Shown: positions 1 to 10,895 of the stretch, piece after piece
How the letters are laid out: the number at the start of each line of letters is the position of its first letter
How positions within the stretch are numbered: position 1 is the first letter of the stretch
Source of the DNA: Entonaema liquescens
Taxonomy: Eukaryota; Ascomycota; Sordariomycetes; Xylariales; Xylariaceae
Reading direction: 5' to 3'
Length of the DNA: 64,000 nucleotides
Assembly (NCBI GenBank): GCA_902805475.1
Contig: CADCSX010000003.1
Span: 2,666,001-2,730,000, forward strand
Translations under genes and position numbers: made by a program
The notes under the pieces: model-generated
Told to the model about the DNA's origin: nothing
Seen by the model: the letters and a program-made list of their open reading frames with translations, nothing else
Databases searched by the model: none

Positions 1-1568
1 CAAGTTAACATCCAGAATGGGTCCTCGTTCGCACACTATGCCGCAGAATAAGGTTATGACTCCCGCGGAATTTGAGAAGTATCGCCAAGACAAAGCCCGG
101 GATGAGATCATGGGGATAGCCGACGAAGAGGAGTCAGATAAGGAGGAAGAGGATAATTATGACGATGATGAAGATGAGCGGGAGAAAACAAAGCAGCTTG
201 CCAAGCAGAGGAAGAAGCAAGAGGCCCACATGACTGTTTATCGGCAGCAGATGATGAAGGTAACCGGCGAGTCAACTAATGCTCATGCCTCTCGCCCTAG
301 CATCTCGATATCGATGAGCACACCGAATTTGGTATTAAACGACGGTCCTGGCAAAGGTATTTCCCCGATTCCTCCTTCAGATGGCTCCGATTCCGACGAA
401 GAGGTGCCTCTAGCGATTCTTGCAGCCCATGGGTTCCCCAACAAGAACAGGCCACCAACGCGTCTCAATAACATGTCGTCCAACCCTAATTTACGAGCCT
501 CCGTACAACCATCCTATGTTGGCGGACCAGGATCCATCGCGGGCGATAATAACGGCCAGGGAGTTACCAGTGGTGGCAATCTACCACCATTTGCTAGAAA
601 TTACCCCAGGATCCATACCTTGGCGCGGGCTTAATTAACCAGCCCCCAGAGAATCATTTGCCCTGGGCGGAGGATCGGCTCCTTCGAACAGGGCGGTGCC
701 CACTGGCGGTCTAGTCGGCGTGATTGCTAACGAAGAGCGATCAAGGGCGTTGCGACGTGGTAGCCCGGCAGTTGACGGCTCGAGGAATTCTTTCCCTCTC
801 CCCCTAAACGTGCAAGCGAACGGACCAATGCCGAATGGGGGTTTTGACCCTATGAGTGTCATTCCTCCTCAGGCGATGTACCCAATGGGCATGCCGCAGA
901 TGCCGAACCCATCGTTAACACCCGGGGATCAAGCACAGATCCAGATGACGCAGCAGATGCAGCAATTCATGCAGATGCAGATGCAATTTATGCAAATGAT
1001 GGCTACCCGTGGTCCAGGACAAGAGCAAATGCAAGCGCCATTTCGACCCCAAGGACATATGCCAACACATTCTATGGGATCTCTGGCAGATGCACCGCGC
1101 AATTCATTCATGGGCGATCTGATGGTGAATCAAATGGGCCAAGGGATGAATCTAGATCTTCCGAGGGGTGATGCGCAAATGCGAACGATGAGCATGGTTC
1201 AGCCAAGTTCAGCATCGTGGCTTCAGGCTCCTCAGGCCGGCTATGCCCCTTCTATACGTGCCCAGGGCGCGGGCTATACTCCTTCCATTGCCCCCTCAGA
1301 GCGTAGCAATATTGGATTGCCTGGGCGTTACCGACCAGTCTCTAGTGTTGCGATGGGCGATCACAGCAGAACCGCTACCATGTCTGGTGCCATGCCGGTC
1401 CTCCACTCGAAGCTCCAAGCCGAAACGAAAGTGACTGCTGTAGATAAAGACGAGGACGATGATGACGAGCAGGGATGGGAAGCCATGAAAGCAAAACGAG
1501 AAAAGAAGAGGAGTCTCTGGCGATCCAAGAAGAGTTTTGGGGACGATATCGGGGCACTTATCAGTTAA
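1..1568 (+). CDS. Met/Gln-rich conserved fungal protein, 3' part (unknown function)
   Basis: The reading frame is already open at the window edge, so the 5' end is missing; the first internal ATG is at 17. The sequence shows an acidic Glu/Asp tract (about 120-190), a Ser/Pro-rich middle, a Met/Gln-rich stretch (950-1050, e.g. QQMQQFMQMQMQF) and a basic C-terminal tail ending in KSFGDDIGALIS. The frame shifts twice. Adding one T at 601-602 and one C in the C5 run at 643-647 joins the frame of 17-600 to the frame of 696-1568 and gives continuous text (PPFARNLPQDPYLGAG, then PRESFALGGG). I infer two single-base assembly losses. The layout resembles a long disordered fungal protein family that I cannot name. 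The stop is at 1566-1568. An intron between the two frames is less likely, because no donor/acceptor pair is needed to restore the protein. Confidence 0.7.
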
Positions 1569-2321
1569 GGACGGATATACATTCCTATGGTCTATATCAT
1601 GATCCTGGGCTACATAAAATAGGAGCACGTACGAAGGGCAGCCATTCTAATCGATCGAGCTCTCAACCACACTTCCTTCGGTATCTTTTTCATCTAATAG
1701 GAGACCGTCTGGAACAGAGAACTGGGTTTGGTCCTTGTATATTTCAAGATCACAAGTGGAAACATATCCTGCGATGTGGGACGAGGCGTATATGGCTTCT
1801 TGAGGAAGATTTGGCTTTTTATTGGATAAGAGAAAGACCTGCCATTTAGAATAAAGAGAACCCGTGGATGGATTAGGTGTGTATGTCTGAAGTTCGTGGT
1901 GGGACGATTCAGGATAGAACACCCCTATATATCGGTAATCTAATACTTTATCTACCCAGCCATCTACCCCCGACAATAATCTTTAATTATGGATATATCT
2001 AGTCGGTAGTGATTTTTAGGAGGAGCGGGAAGACGAAAGAAAGGGAGGCAGAGGCATTGTTTACCACTCGATTCATTCATTGTCAGTAGCCGGCGTTATA
2101 GCATTCATTTAAACATCTTTTTGAATTTATCCTGTGAGCCAAGGGTAGTTTGCTGGAGTCTATGGTGATTGGCTCATGACTTATTTTACGATTGTTCAAT
2201 TCTCTCGACGGCTGTCAAGGCTTATACACTTCCGTTTGACTAGCCTAACCTCTCGACCTACCAGACCCTATCGTAGTTTTACCCCATTGTTTGTTTTTGT
2301 TAGAACGCTTTCGTAGTTTCC
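1569..2321. other. Spacer between convergent gene 3' ends
   Basis: This 0.75 kb lies between the stop of the Met/Gln-rich gene (plus) and the stop of RIB4 (minus), so it must hold both 3' UTRs and terminators. I see no coding frame with family-like content and no repeat longer than a few bases. Confidence 0.5.
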
Positions 2322-3062
2322 CTACTCCAGCTTACCCCTCGCCCAAGCGCCGCGCTTGACGCCGAGCTCGACGGCGGCGAGGCCCCAGTCCTCGCCGTGG
2401 TTGTGGCCGCCGGCGGAGAGGCCGGCGCGGGCCTGGGCCTGGGCGTCGTCGAGGACGGTCAGGACGCCGAAGACGACGGGGACGCCGAGGTCGAGACCCA
2501 CGCGCATGAGGCCGTGGGACACCGAGTCGGCGATGTACTCGAAGTGCATGGTCTCGCCCTTGATCAGCACGCCGATGGCGACGATGGCGTCGAAGGGCTG
2601 GGTCGCGGTCGCGCTGGCTGCGGTCGAGGATAGGTCCGTCGTCGAGCCGCCGAGGAGGTCACCCGCGGAGGAGCTGCCGCTGCTGGATTGCTGGATTTGC
2701 GAGGCGGCGTACATTCTGCGGGGAGAGGGGGAGGGTTAGTTCTATGGTGCGTTGGTATGGTATGGTGTGGTATGGTATTATATGACAATGGCTCGAGGAA
2801 GAGGGTAGGTAAAATTCAAGGGCATCCAGATGAGGAAGAGGGGGAATCCTAACCGCTGAACGGCGATGGGCAGCTCCCACGACCCAGGCACCGATTGCAC
2901 GACGATATTGGACTCCTTGACGCCGCAGCTCAGGAGCTTCTCCTTGGTGCCTTTAACCAGGGGCTCGATGATGGTGCTGTTCCAGCGCGCGTGCACGATG
3001 CCGATGCGCAGGCCGCTGCCGTCGTGCTCCTGGGGAGAAGGACCTTTAAGGGAGTGCGCCAT
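2322..3062 (-). CDS. RIB4: 6,7-dimethyl-8-ribityllumazine synthase
   Basis: Condenses 5-amino-6-ribitylaminouracil with 3,4-dihydroxy-2-butanone 4-phosphate, the penultimate step of riboflavin synthesis. Two exons: complement(2854..3062) and complement(2322..2715), separated by a 138-bp intron (GTTAGG...CCGCAG). The product is 200 residues. Family signatures are the N-terminal LRIGIVHARWN, then VPGSWELPIAVQR just before the intron, and in exon 2 IGVLIKGETMHFEYI with the catalytic-type His, followed by FGVLTVLDDAQAQARAG with the conserved Arg. A Ser/Thr/Ala-rich insert of about 30 residues (SSSGSSSAGDLLGGSTTDLSS) lies between AASQIQQ and PFDAIVAIG; bacterial enzymes lack it. Exon 2 is strongly GC-rich. 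The start ATG at 3062 is in context with the family N-terminus. The gene diverges from the MutL gene across a 0.7-kb spacer. Confidence 0.95.
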
Positions 3063-3786
3063 ATTTTCTCTCGGGGAGGGGGAGGTTTAATTTCGTTCCT
3101 ATATAATAATATATTGAGCTGATGTCAGGGCATATGTGGTTCTGTTAATATTTTTTTAAGGCAATTGGGTACCTAGGTAAGTTAAGGAATTGTAAATGCT
3201 AATGAGGGAAGAAGAATGGTGTGAGACGGGAAGCTCCTCGTGTATGTTAAGGTTAAGGTATCGGAGGTACATAAGGTGGGCTGGGCTATACTGTGTACGA
3301 ACGACCAATTCGGAGGGGCAGAGCATGACGCACTTCCCGACAGGGGTATACCCTACCTTGTCTTAACCCTTTGCGGTACCTTGGTGGTATGCGTTCGTCA
3401 CCTGATGTATAGGTAGCGAGTACGGTGTAATTCAACTGTATTTTTAGGACCTAAAGTACCTCAGCTATTACAACGAGAAAATGGGAAGAGTTACACAAAG
3501 CCTCAGTTGCGACTTCTCTTCATGAATAGTAAGTTCGGCTAACGGGTTAGATAGACAGGTACGATGGAAGTCGGACTGATTTTGCTCATGCTCGGTTCCA
3601 TCAAGCCGGGGATGGCTTTTCATTCTTTCCACTCGTTTATTCAAAGTTGAAGATATGTGCCTTTACACTCTCCTTAACACTCTTTCCAGTAAGGATGGAC
3701 AGTCCCCATTAGACTACATCTAGTGTTAGTAGAGTATAGCACGATCATTCCGTATTTCCAACCTCTGTGGTTTATTAATCTTCATT
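3063..3786. promoter_or_regulatory. Divergent promoter region, RIB4 / MutL gene
   Basis: This 724-bp spacer lies between two start codons on opposite strands, so it must contain both promoters. It holds several TAAGG/TACCT words (e.g. near 3168-3200 and 3250-3280). I could not identify a TATA box or a factor site with confidence. Confidence 0.5.
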
Positions 3787-6567
3787 ATGCCTACAATTTC
3801 TCGTTTACCCGAATCCACTACTCGACTTCTGTGTTCACCCTTAGCTATTACAACGCCAGTTGCTTTAGTTAAGGAGCTTGTAGATAATGCAATAGATGCC
3901 GAGGCTACGTCGATTGAGGTTGTTATCTCTACTGACACGGTGAAGAAGATAGAGGTTCGGGACAATGGAATCGGTATTCATCCAGATGACTACGATGCGC
4001 TTGGAAGACGCGGCCACACGAGCAAACTCAGGAGCTTTGAGGAACTGAGAACTCGCTTTGGGAAAACACTTGGTTTCCGTGGAGAAGCACTAGCCAGCGC
4101 AAACTCCTTAGCCCAAGTTACCATTACCACCAAGATCGCTTCAGAGCCGGTTGCAGCTATCCTTCACATAGTACCAGGTACGGGAGGTATACTAAAGCAG
4201 CAGCCAACATCGGCACCAGCTGGAACTACTGTAAGTATAACCGGACTATTCCATCAACTACCAGTTCGGGAACAGGTGGCAATCAAGGACTCGACAAAAT
4301 CAGTAGACAAGATCCGCGAGCTGCTACGCTCATACGCTATGGCAAGACCCCAACTCAGATATTCACTTAGAGTCTTGCAAGCCCCTAAGCAGAGTTGGAC
4401 TTTCTCTTCGAAGCCTGGTTTCAGTGTGAAAGAAGCAGCTATTCAAATATTCGGCCCAGATATTGCGACTTGCTGCTTCGAGAAGACGTTCGAGATAAGT
4501 GATCTAATTGATAGCAACGACTCTTCCACCAAGCACCAGGGGTCCCTGCCTGGTGGTAAATATGTGTTCGAAGCCTTCATTCTCAAGCCAGATTCATGTC
4601 CTCTCAAGTTTTCAAGGCAACGCTATTTTTCTGTCGACGGCCGTCCTGTCTCAGCAAAAAAGGGCACCATGAAGAAATTGTTAGACACCTATGTTGAAAA
4701 CATCAGTGTTCTCTCTCAACAAGATATGTCGGCCACGAGATCCAAAGACTACTTCATTCGTTTGAATATTCAGTGTCCTCCTGGAAGTTATGATGCTAAT
4801 ATAGAAGCATCCAAAGATGATGTAGTATTCTCAGACGAGAAGATAGTGCTTGACGGATTCAAAGACTTATGTAAGGAGGTGTATAAAGCATCTCCACCTA
4901 CTAGTTTACATTCACACCTCTCAGTTAACCAGGATCCCGTTCCGACCAGCAATGGTAATCTGGGAGCTCGAAAACCATTGCCCACAAGGCCCCAAGCGAA
5001 GACCATCCCCCACGAGGTCAACTCTCTTAGCCCCTTGGTACAAACAGCTAGCCAACCCATAGTACAGCTAGTACCTCAAGGACATGTGCCCTCTATTGCC
5101 TCCCGATTAACATCTGCTCTATTAGAGCATATGGAACAGCATAGCCCAGTATCTGCCGGAATTACCACGAATAATGCTCCAATGTCACCCATTCAAGTAG
5201 CATCTACAAACGCTAAGAGCCAAGAAGATGACCTACCAAGTACCGGATCCACACGATTTAGAGTTGACATGTCTACAGACTTCAACGAGTATAACCACAA
5301 CCGTTTCCAGAAGAAACCTTTCCACCCTCCTCAAGTATCACGTATTCTCCCGGAGAAGCCAGATGTACCCCAAAACTTCGTCCCACAAGATATAAATCCA
5401 TGGAGTATCTCAAAGATGAATGCGCCTAATCCTAGGCGAATCGCGGAAGAGCAGCCCAGGAACGAATTAACCGGAAGAAGTGGCTCGCCACTACCAGAAT
5501 TTGAACTTCCAATGACTCCAGATCCTCCTTTACTTCGCCATATAGGAGCAGCACCACGAGACCTCGATGTCCCCCCAAGCCAGCGGCACTTAGATTCACC
5601 AGGTCCCTTACGTCAGTTGCAGCCTAGAGTACCGGGTGGCCCCTATCATAGCCCAGTGTCAAGCCCATCTAGGATAGCTCCACAAAACACCGTGGGTGAC
5701 ATTACAATGCCAGCCGCTTTGAAGCCACGACGGCATCGCAATACCTTCCCCTGGTCGCCGCCCTCATTTAGCGAGACGCCTGTGGCAAGTAAAAATCGAT
5801 CATCGACTACAAAGGACAAGCCCATGGCAGACAACATGGAACAGACCACAATATGCTTCACAGGTGTCAGAGGAAACCGCAAACGTCAACTACAAGAGGA
5901 CAGTGCCGGGGCCAACCATCAAGGTTCGCAAGGCCCAGAACATCGAGGACAGAATTTGTTTCAGTACATGTCAATTCCAGCCAAGGATGGCTTCAGCGGT
6001 AAGCTTTCGTTACAAAAAGCGCCACACGTTTCTGGGCAGAAGCAGCAGCAGGTCTATGCCAGCGCAGAGGCAGCCCACGACCAGTCAGTCGTTCAGTTAC
6101 GTAAGAATTGTCTAGAAGACGAAGCTAACTCATCTAAAATAAATGAACCTATCAAAACAACTCTAGCGAGTGGTGACCCCCGTGCGTACCTCTTGCGTCG
6201 ACAAAAGTCAATGGCTATAGAAGGTAGAGATGCGAAGCCGAAGAAGCTTCGAAGATTAAACAGCTCCCTCATGCCGCTAGAAAACATCCCCTCTGACGAC
6301 CAGACACATGCTCTATGTATAGTGGAGGCCTTAAATGCAGAGTTGCTACGTATCTACGTAAAGGAGTACGCGACGTACGATGGATACGTTAGAAAGGGGA
6401 ATATAGAGAATGACTCTGAGATGAGCCTAGACGAAGGTCGCTATGTTGAAAAGAGACTCAAATCACTCCTACAAAAGCAGGCGGGCGGGGGCAACGCTGA
6501 CGAGTTCGTTCCTGAAATTAATATTTGCTCTTTGCTGAAAGGCAAAGGAATTGCAACTGGCCCATAG
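3787..6567 (+). CDS. MutL-family mismatch repair protein, likely Mlh2-like (no endonuclease motif)
   Basis: Intronless, 926 residues. The N-terminal GHKL ATPase is complete: ELVDNAIDA (E30, N34), DNGIGI (59-64), the RRGHTSKL loop (74-81), GFRGEAL (96-102) and a TTVSITGLF stretch. The transducer domain follows, to about residue 340 (SVDGRPVSAKKGTMKKLLDTY). The middle is a long Pro/Ser-rich linker. The C-terminus (PSDDQTHALCIVEALNAELL to the end) has no DQHA-x2-E-x4-E metal motif and no CPHGRP-type motif, both hallmarks of endonuclease-active Pms1/Mlh3. Fungal Mlh2 (the counterpart of human PMS1) lacks that activity and partners Mlh1, so Mlh2 is my preferred assignment; a diverged Pms1-type protein is the alternative. 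Codon use is AT-leaning compared with RIB4 next door. Confidence 0.85.
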   Translation: MPTISRLPESTTRLLCSPLAITTPVALVKELVDNAIDAEATSIEVVISTDTVKKIEVRDNGIGIHPDDYDALGRRGHTSKLRSFEELRTRFGKTLGFRGEALASANSLAQVTITTKIASEPVAAILHIVPGTGGILKQQPTSAPAGTTVSITGLFHQLPVREQVAIKDSTKSVDKIRELLRSYAMARPQLRYSLRVLQAPKQSWTFSSKPGFSVKEAAIQIFGPDIATCCFEKTFEISDLIDSNDSSTKHQGSLPGGKYVFEAFILKPDSCPLKFSRQRYFSVDGRPVSAKKGTMKKLLDTYVENISVLSQQDMSATRSKDYFIRLNIQCPPGSYDANIEASKDDVVFSDEKIVLDGFKDLCKEVYKASPPTSLHSHLSVNQDPVPTSNGNLGARKPLPTRPQAKTIPHEVNSLSPLVQTASQPIVQLVPQGHVPSIASRLTSALLEHMEQHSPVSAGITTNNAPMSPIQVASTNAKSQEDDLPSTGSTRFRVDMSTDFNEYNHNRFQKKPFHPPQVSRILPEKPDVPQNFVPQDINPWSISKMNAPNPRRIAEEQPRNELTGRSGSPLPEFELPMTPDPPLLRHIGAAPRDLDVPPSQRHLDSPGPLRQLQPRVPGGPYHSPVSSPSRIAPQNTVGDITMPAALKPRRHRNTFPWSPPSFSETPVASKNRSSTTKDKPMADNMEQTTICFTGVRGNRKRQLQEDSAGANHQGSQGPEHRGQNLFQYMSIPAKDGFSGKLSLQKAPHVSGQKQQQVYASAEAAHDQSVVQLRKNCLEDEANSSKINEPIKTTLASGDPRAYLLRRQKSMAIEGRDAKPKKLRRLNSSLMPLENIPSDDQTHALCIVEALNAELLRIYVKEYATYDGYVRKGNIENDSEMSLDEGRYVEKRLKSLLQKQAGGGNADEFVPEINICSLLKGKGIATGP

Positions 6568-9500
6568 ACCTAGTGGGGCAGTATATAATCGTTAGTACAC
6601 GAGGCGTCGGGCAGGAGATCTGGGTTGCTTAAATGGTTGCTTTTCTACAAGCAGATGTAAATTTCCATTCAAAAGAGAAAGAGAGAGCTTACTTAGACTA
6701 TAGAGACAACAAGGTAATAGCGATGTACAATACTTTCACGACGAGCTATACTCTAAGGCGCTTGTATAGTTGCTTCACGTAAGAAACAAGTCTATTAGTA
6801 TATCTTAGCTATAGATAGCTTAAGGTATGAGTAGCCCTATGTCGCAAGTTATTAGATGGATCTGAGAGTATCATCGGACAGCATTCCCGAGAGTATGATC
6901 GCTTGTGTCCAGGTATAGCCCCTATTCAAGACTCTTTTTATAGGTGGGCTATCCCAGTGGTTAAAGTTACCCTGACCTCTACACGGGACAGTATAGGCCG
7001 ACTGGCGTAAAAGGTTCTATAACATCTTAATCATCGCGTTGGGCGACTTGTGATTACTAGTACACCTACGTCTTACCTTGCGTAGAGTAGAACACGCCCA
7101 GCGCCCATCATGTTTTGAAAGCCCCTTTGGGGCCAACGCCTGGTATATTCAAAGGTATCTTGCATACTCCTGGCCACACTTGGCTCTGGGGGCCTCCCTT
7201 GATATAGTAAAGGTATACCGTGTACTAGCCTAGGAGCATCCGTGGGCGGGGGTAATTGTTGGTATCATACTAGGCTTGCTTATGCGAAGGATCGGAGGGG
7301 GTCGTCGTCGGAGGGTATGCGTGAGGATGAGGTAGACGATCGGGCACGTCGTATAGGGGGTAGAGGACCTTGGGGTTCGTCACGGAAGCGGGGAGTATGA
7401 TATAGAGTCGGATGAGTATACAATGTTGATTATAGGTTCCTGGGCTTTTCTCTTTTTCAAGGTGGTGTGCTTCTGGGCGGTGTTTCGAGAGGTAATACCT
7501 GATCTATAGGTTGATAGGGGAAAAGCGGAGGCTCAACATGTGAGGGTTAAGATCTGATTGGGAATTGATTCTTTACGGTGGGATTTCACTACCTTCTCAC
7601 GTAGAAATGTGGCTAGTTGACGCTTTATATTTAAAGGTACCTAAACCTACCTCAATTACAAGGTTTATATGAGTGATACCAGTAAGTGTTGAACAGTTTC
7701 AGCCACATAACTGTGAGGGGTATATTTGTGGCAGTAAAAATAGTATTGAAGCCCGACTTAAGCTATAGTAACACGTCTGACTTTGGCGTAAGTCTTAAGA
7801 TATACTGCTATCAACAGGTGATAAACACTACAAGTCCTCGGTATATATGTATGTCTACCCCCTCTAGGTTACTCTAGTCTAACCCTTATAGCTTACAAAC
7901 TACAGCAACTCACATAACTCATCTTACTCCGTTGGGAGAAGTCTGACGATGGTGTACGGCTCTTCTAGCAAGCGAATACGAAGTCAATTCTAGTAATTGG
8001 CTGACAGAACCCAACTAAACCGAGTGAGGACATGTGCCCAATAATCTAATGCTGTAGGAACTCGAACCTGGGATAGAGTCACCCTATCTTTGCCGCCACG
8101 TAGAATATGACTGAGTCTTCGACACCAGAAAAAAACCCTATTGGTATGCTGACGCATGTAGGCGTGGCATGCGGTGAGGGTTAAACTTACGAGTTGAGGG
8201 ATTCAGCGTTAACCTCTCTCTTACCCGAGAGAGATGACATGAGTGTGTTTCCTAAGGGGATAGCTTTCGCATAGAACGATGAGGAAGATGCCCGAATTTC
8301 TGATTCCGGCAGGCAGCCTGTACATAATGTTGATAATTGCTTTAGTATGCATCTAACCCTACCATGGTGGTACTGTAACGGCCCTATCGTGATGAACAAG
8401 CCCGTAGTAGCCGGTTACGATGAGGTGAAGTCGGGACGCAGTGGGAAGAACCTGCTTTTTCTAGGGCGCTAACGCTGTGCCACGTTAGGACCCCAGTCGT
8501 CGATCTCGATTTTCTAAAGCCTCAGGCAAGCTTCCGGCTCGTATTTGCATTAAGACTGGCATGCAATGACGCGTTTCGGATTATATAGCCAGCGGGCGGT
8601 ACATAAGATCGGCGGCACCGTCGTCGCAAAATACACAACCGTTAAACCAGCCAGAATAATGATGATGCAGTGAATAAATGAATTAATGAGCAAAACATAT
8701 CTTCTGGATGTCCTTTTGAACACGCGAGACGTTTGCCGCAAGAATAGGTAGTCAGTAGTGCGAACATCGCGTCTAGGGTTCATGTCACTACATGGCATAA
8801 AAGCCAAGAGCCGAAACGGGCCATGAACTGAGACGTCGACTGGGTTGTGCAGTTCAGCCACTCCTGTATGTATGGCGCCCCCACCGTCAGACCCGTATTG
8901 GCCTGACAAGCCTGGGTCTAACGAGAGGCTCACGCTTGGTTCTTCGGAGTATTTTTCTTCGACGGCTGATGGCAGCGCATCTAAACTAGATGCTTAGCTC
9001 CACGACGGACGTGCTTGATACGAGCGCGCCACATTACACCTCGCTAAACGGTTTGCGGAGACGCTGCTAGAAATAGAACTTAATAAATCGGTATATGTTT
9101 CGAACCCATCCGTCCGCAACAGAAACGGAGACGGAACGCTCGTGTTGCGGGAGATTGGGAGATTGGGCCTTCGGATGCGCAAAACCTCGGGACGGGTCGA
9201 CAAGGACAAATTGGGTCAGAAACGGGCAAACGGGAAGAAGTTGTTCAGATGATGACAGAACATCGTCATACCGTTCATTTTACTATTGGTAAAGCTTGTT
9301 ACCCAATTGATGCTGTCGCGTAGTACCCGATGCTTTTAGGGTGGAAGATGGAATAAAAATAAATGAGAATGCTAGGGTCTAGATTTCTAGATTTGAGCTT
9401 AGAATTGATTAAAGTTGGACAAAAACTACATACATAGCTACATAAGTAGGGCGAGACTACTATCAAGTGCCGCCTTCTGCATCTCGGTATCACGGCTCGC

Positions 9501-10895
9501 TAACAAGGTAAGCGCATACCATGTCTTTAGATGTATTATATACGTATACGCGTACGGATAGTTTTCGCCGACGTACCTTACCTCATATATCTGCCTAGGT
9601 AGGTACCTCATAGTATATCATGTACCTAAGAGGTAGCTCTTTACATTGGCGCATACCCTATGTGGGTAGCTCCTTCATAGGCAGATATATTTTCTTTGTA
9701 GCAGCGATGGGCTTACTAGGTACTTACTAGCTCTATAGTACCTAGGGACATGGAGGTAGGAAAGAACGGAAAACAAAGTTTACCTAATAGGGGGTTCGTC
9801 CATATCATTGGGATTCACATCGTCGATTATACTTGCCTTTGTGTTGTTCCAGTTGGTATTTAAGGTAGTACTGGTTCTACCATAATGACTTCATCATTAT
9901 CCTCGTCGTTTTTAATTGGCTAGAAATACTAAATCCATCAGATATAACATACATGTCCATCATGCAATCCTGTAGCCTGAACCATTACCGTCATACTGCC
10001 CGGCAAGTTTTGGGCATATATTTTACCATATAGCTGTCGCTTATAATTATAGTTAGCTAGTAAAAAAGCTACAGAAGCATTGCTGGAAAGATGGGGAACC
10101 CTTTTCACCTTTCACAAGTTGGGTAATGATAGGTAATATTGTACATACGATGTAGGAGGTACGTAGCCCTTTAGTTTTAGGCGCTAATGTATCAAAATGA
10201 GTTGGCTTTTTAAGACGGCTTCAAGGGTCCCTGGAGAATCACTCTTGCCTTAACGATTTTTTTTTTCTTTGTTTCTTGCTTCCCGTCCCAATTCATCTTA
10301 TTGAGTAACCTAACATAATAATAATTTTTGTTAATATCTACGTATCATTCTTACTATCGTCACTCACCATTTCGAGTCTCACCACTCTCGTTTATTTGTG
10401 TATTTCTATTGCGAAACAATTTATTAAGTAATATAACAAGTCAAAAAAAAAAAGCTACCAACAAATCATAACTTGCAGCAGTAAGCAAGCAAGCTAGAAA
10501 AAGCAGGGGCTTTTTATTTTTTGGGTCGTTGTAGGCTGGGCTGGTCTGGTAATAAGCTGGTAGGCTAGATTTGGTAGCATCATTATCACTACAAACCGAA
10601 CGACGCACTGCCACAACAACGCCCCAAAGCAACCCGATATCCGAATCTCCTTTCCTAAATCCTCCTTCGTTTTTTCATAATCCTTTTTTCTCGTATTATA
10701 TTTTATCTTCACAAGTTAGTATTTCCATATCTTTCAGGTGCATTTGAATCATTCTTACGTCGCGCGCATCCAATCAATCGCGAGGTCTAGCGAGACTCAA
10801 CTCCTCCTACCACGATGCGGCCCTAGTGGTCCTGGATCCTTTCTGCGTTAAGCCCTGGGCGACACCATCTTGTTACCACTCTCCGACGACGAACG
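6568..10895. other. 4.3-kb gene-empty spacer
   Basis: No frame here reads like a conserved protein; the longest open frames are under 130 codons and have no family motifs. Visible content: a short palindromic GC-rich hairpin (GCCCCTTTGGGGC, about 7120-7132), a locally GC-richer block at 7050-7400 and another at 8400-9250 that may be old element debris, many TAGGTACCT-like words at 9590-9760, and T-rich and A-rich runs at about 10256-10270 and 10443-10453. The last few hundred bases are the leader and promoter of the Flc-like gene. Confidence 0.5.

Noticed and set aside
7110..7140. GC-rich palindrome as a terminator or element end
   Set aside because: Short and isolated, with no gene or second copy nearby.
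8041..8100. tRNA-like T-arm (GGTTCGAGTTCC on the minus strand)
   Set aside because: The T-stem does not pair and no anticodon or acceptor stem fits around it.
8430..8500. D-arm-like word GTGGCACAGCGTTAGCGC on the minus strand
   Set aside because: The downstream sequence forms no anticodon stem or T-arm at tRNA spacing; at most a relic.
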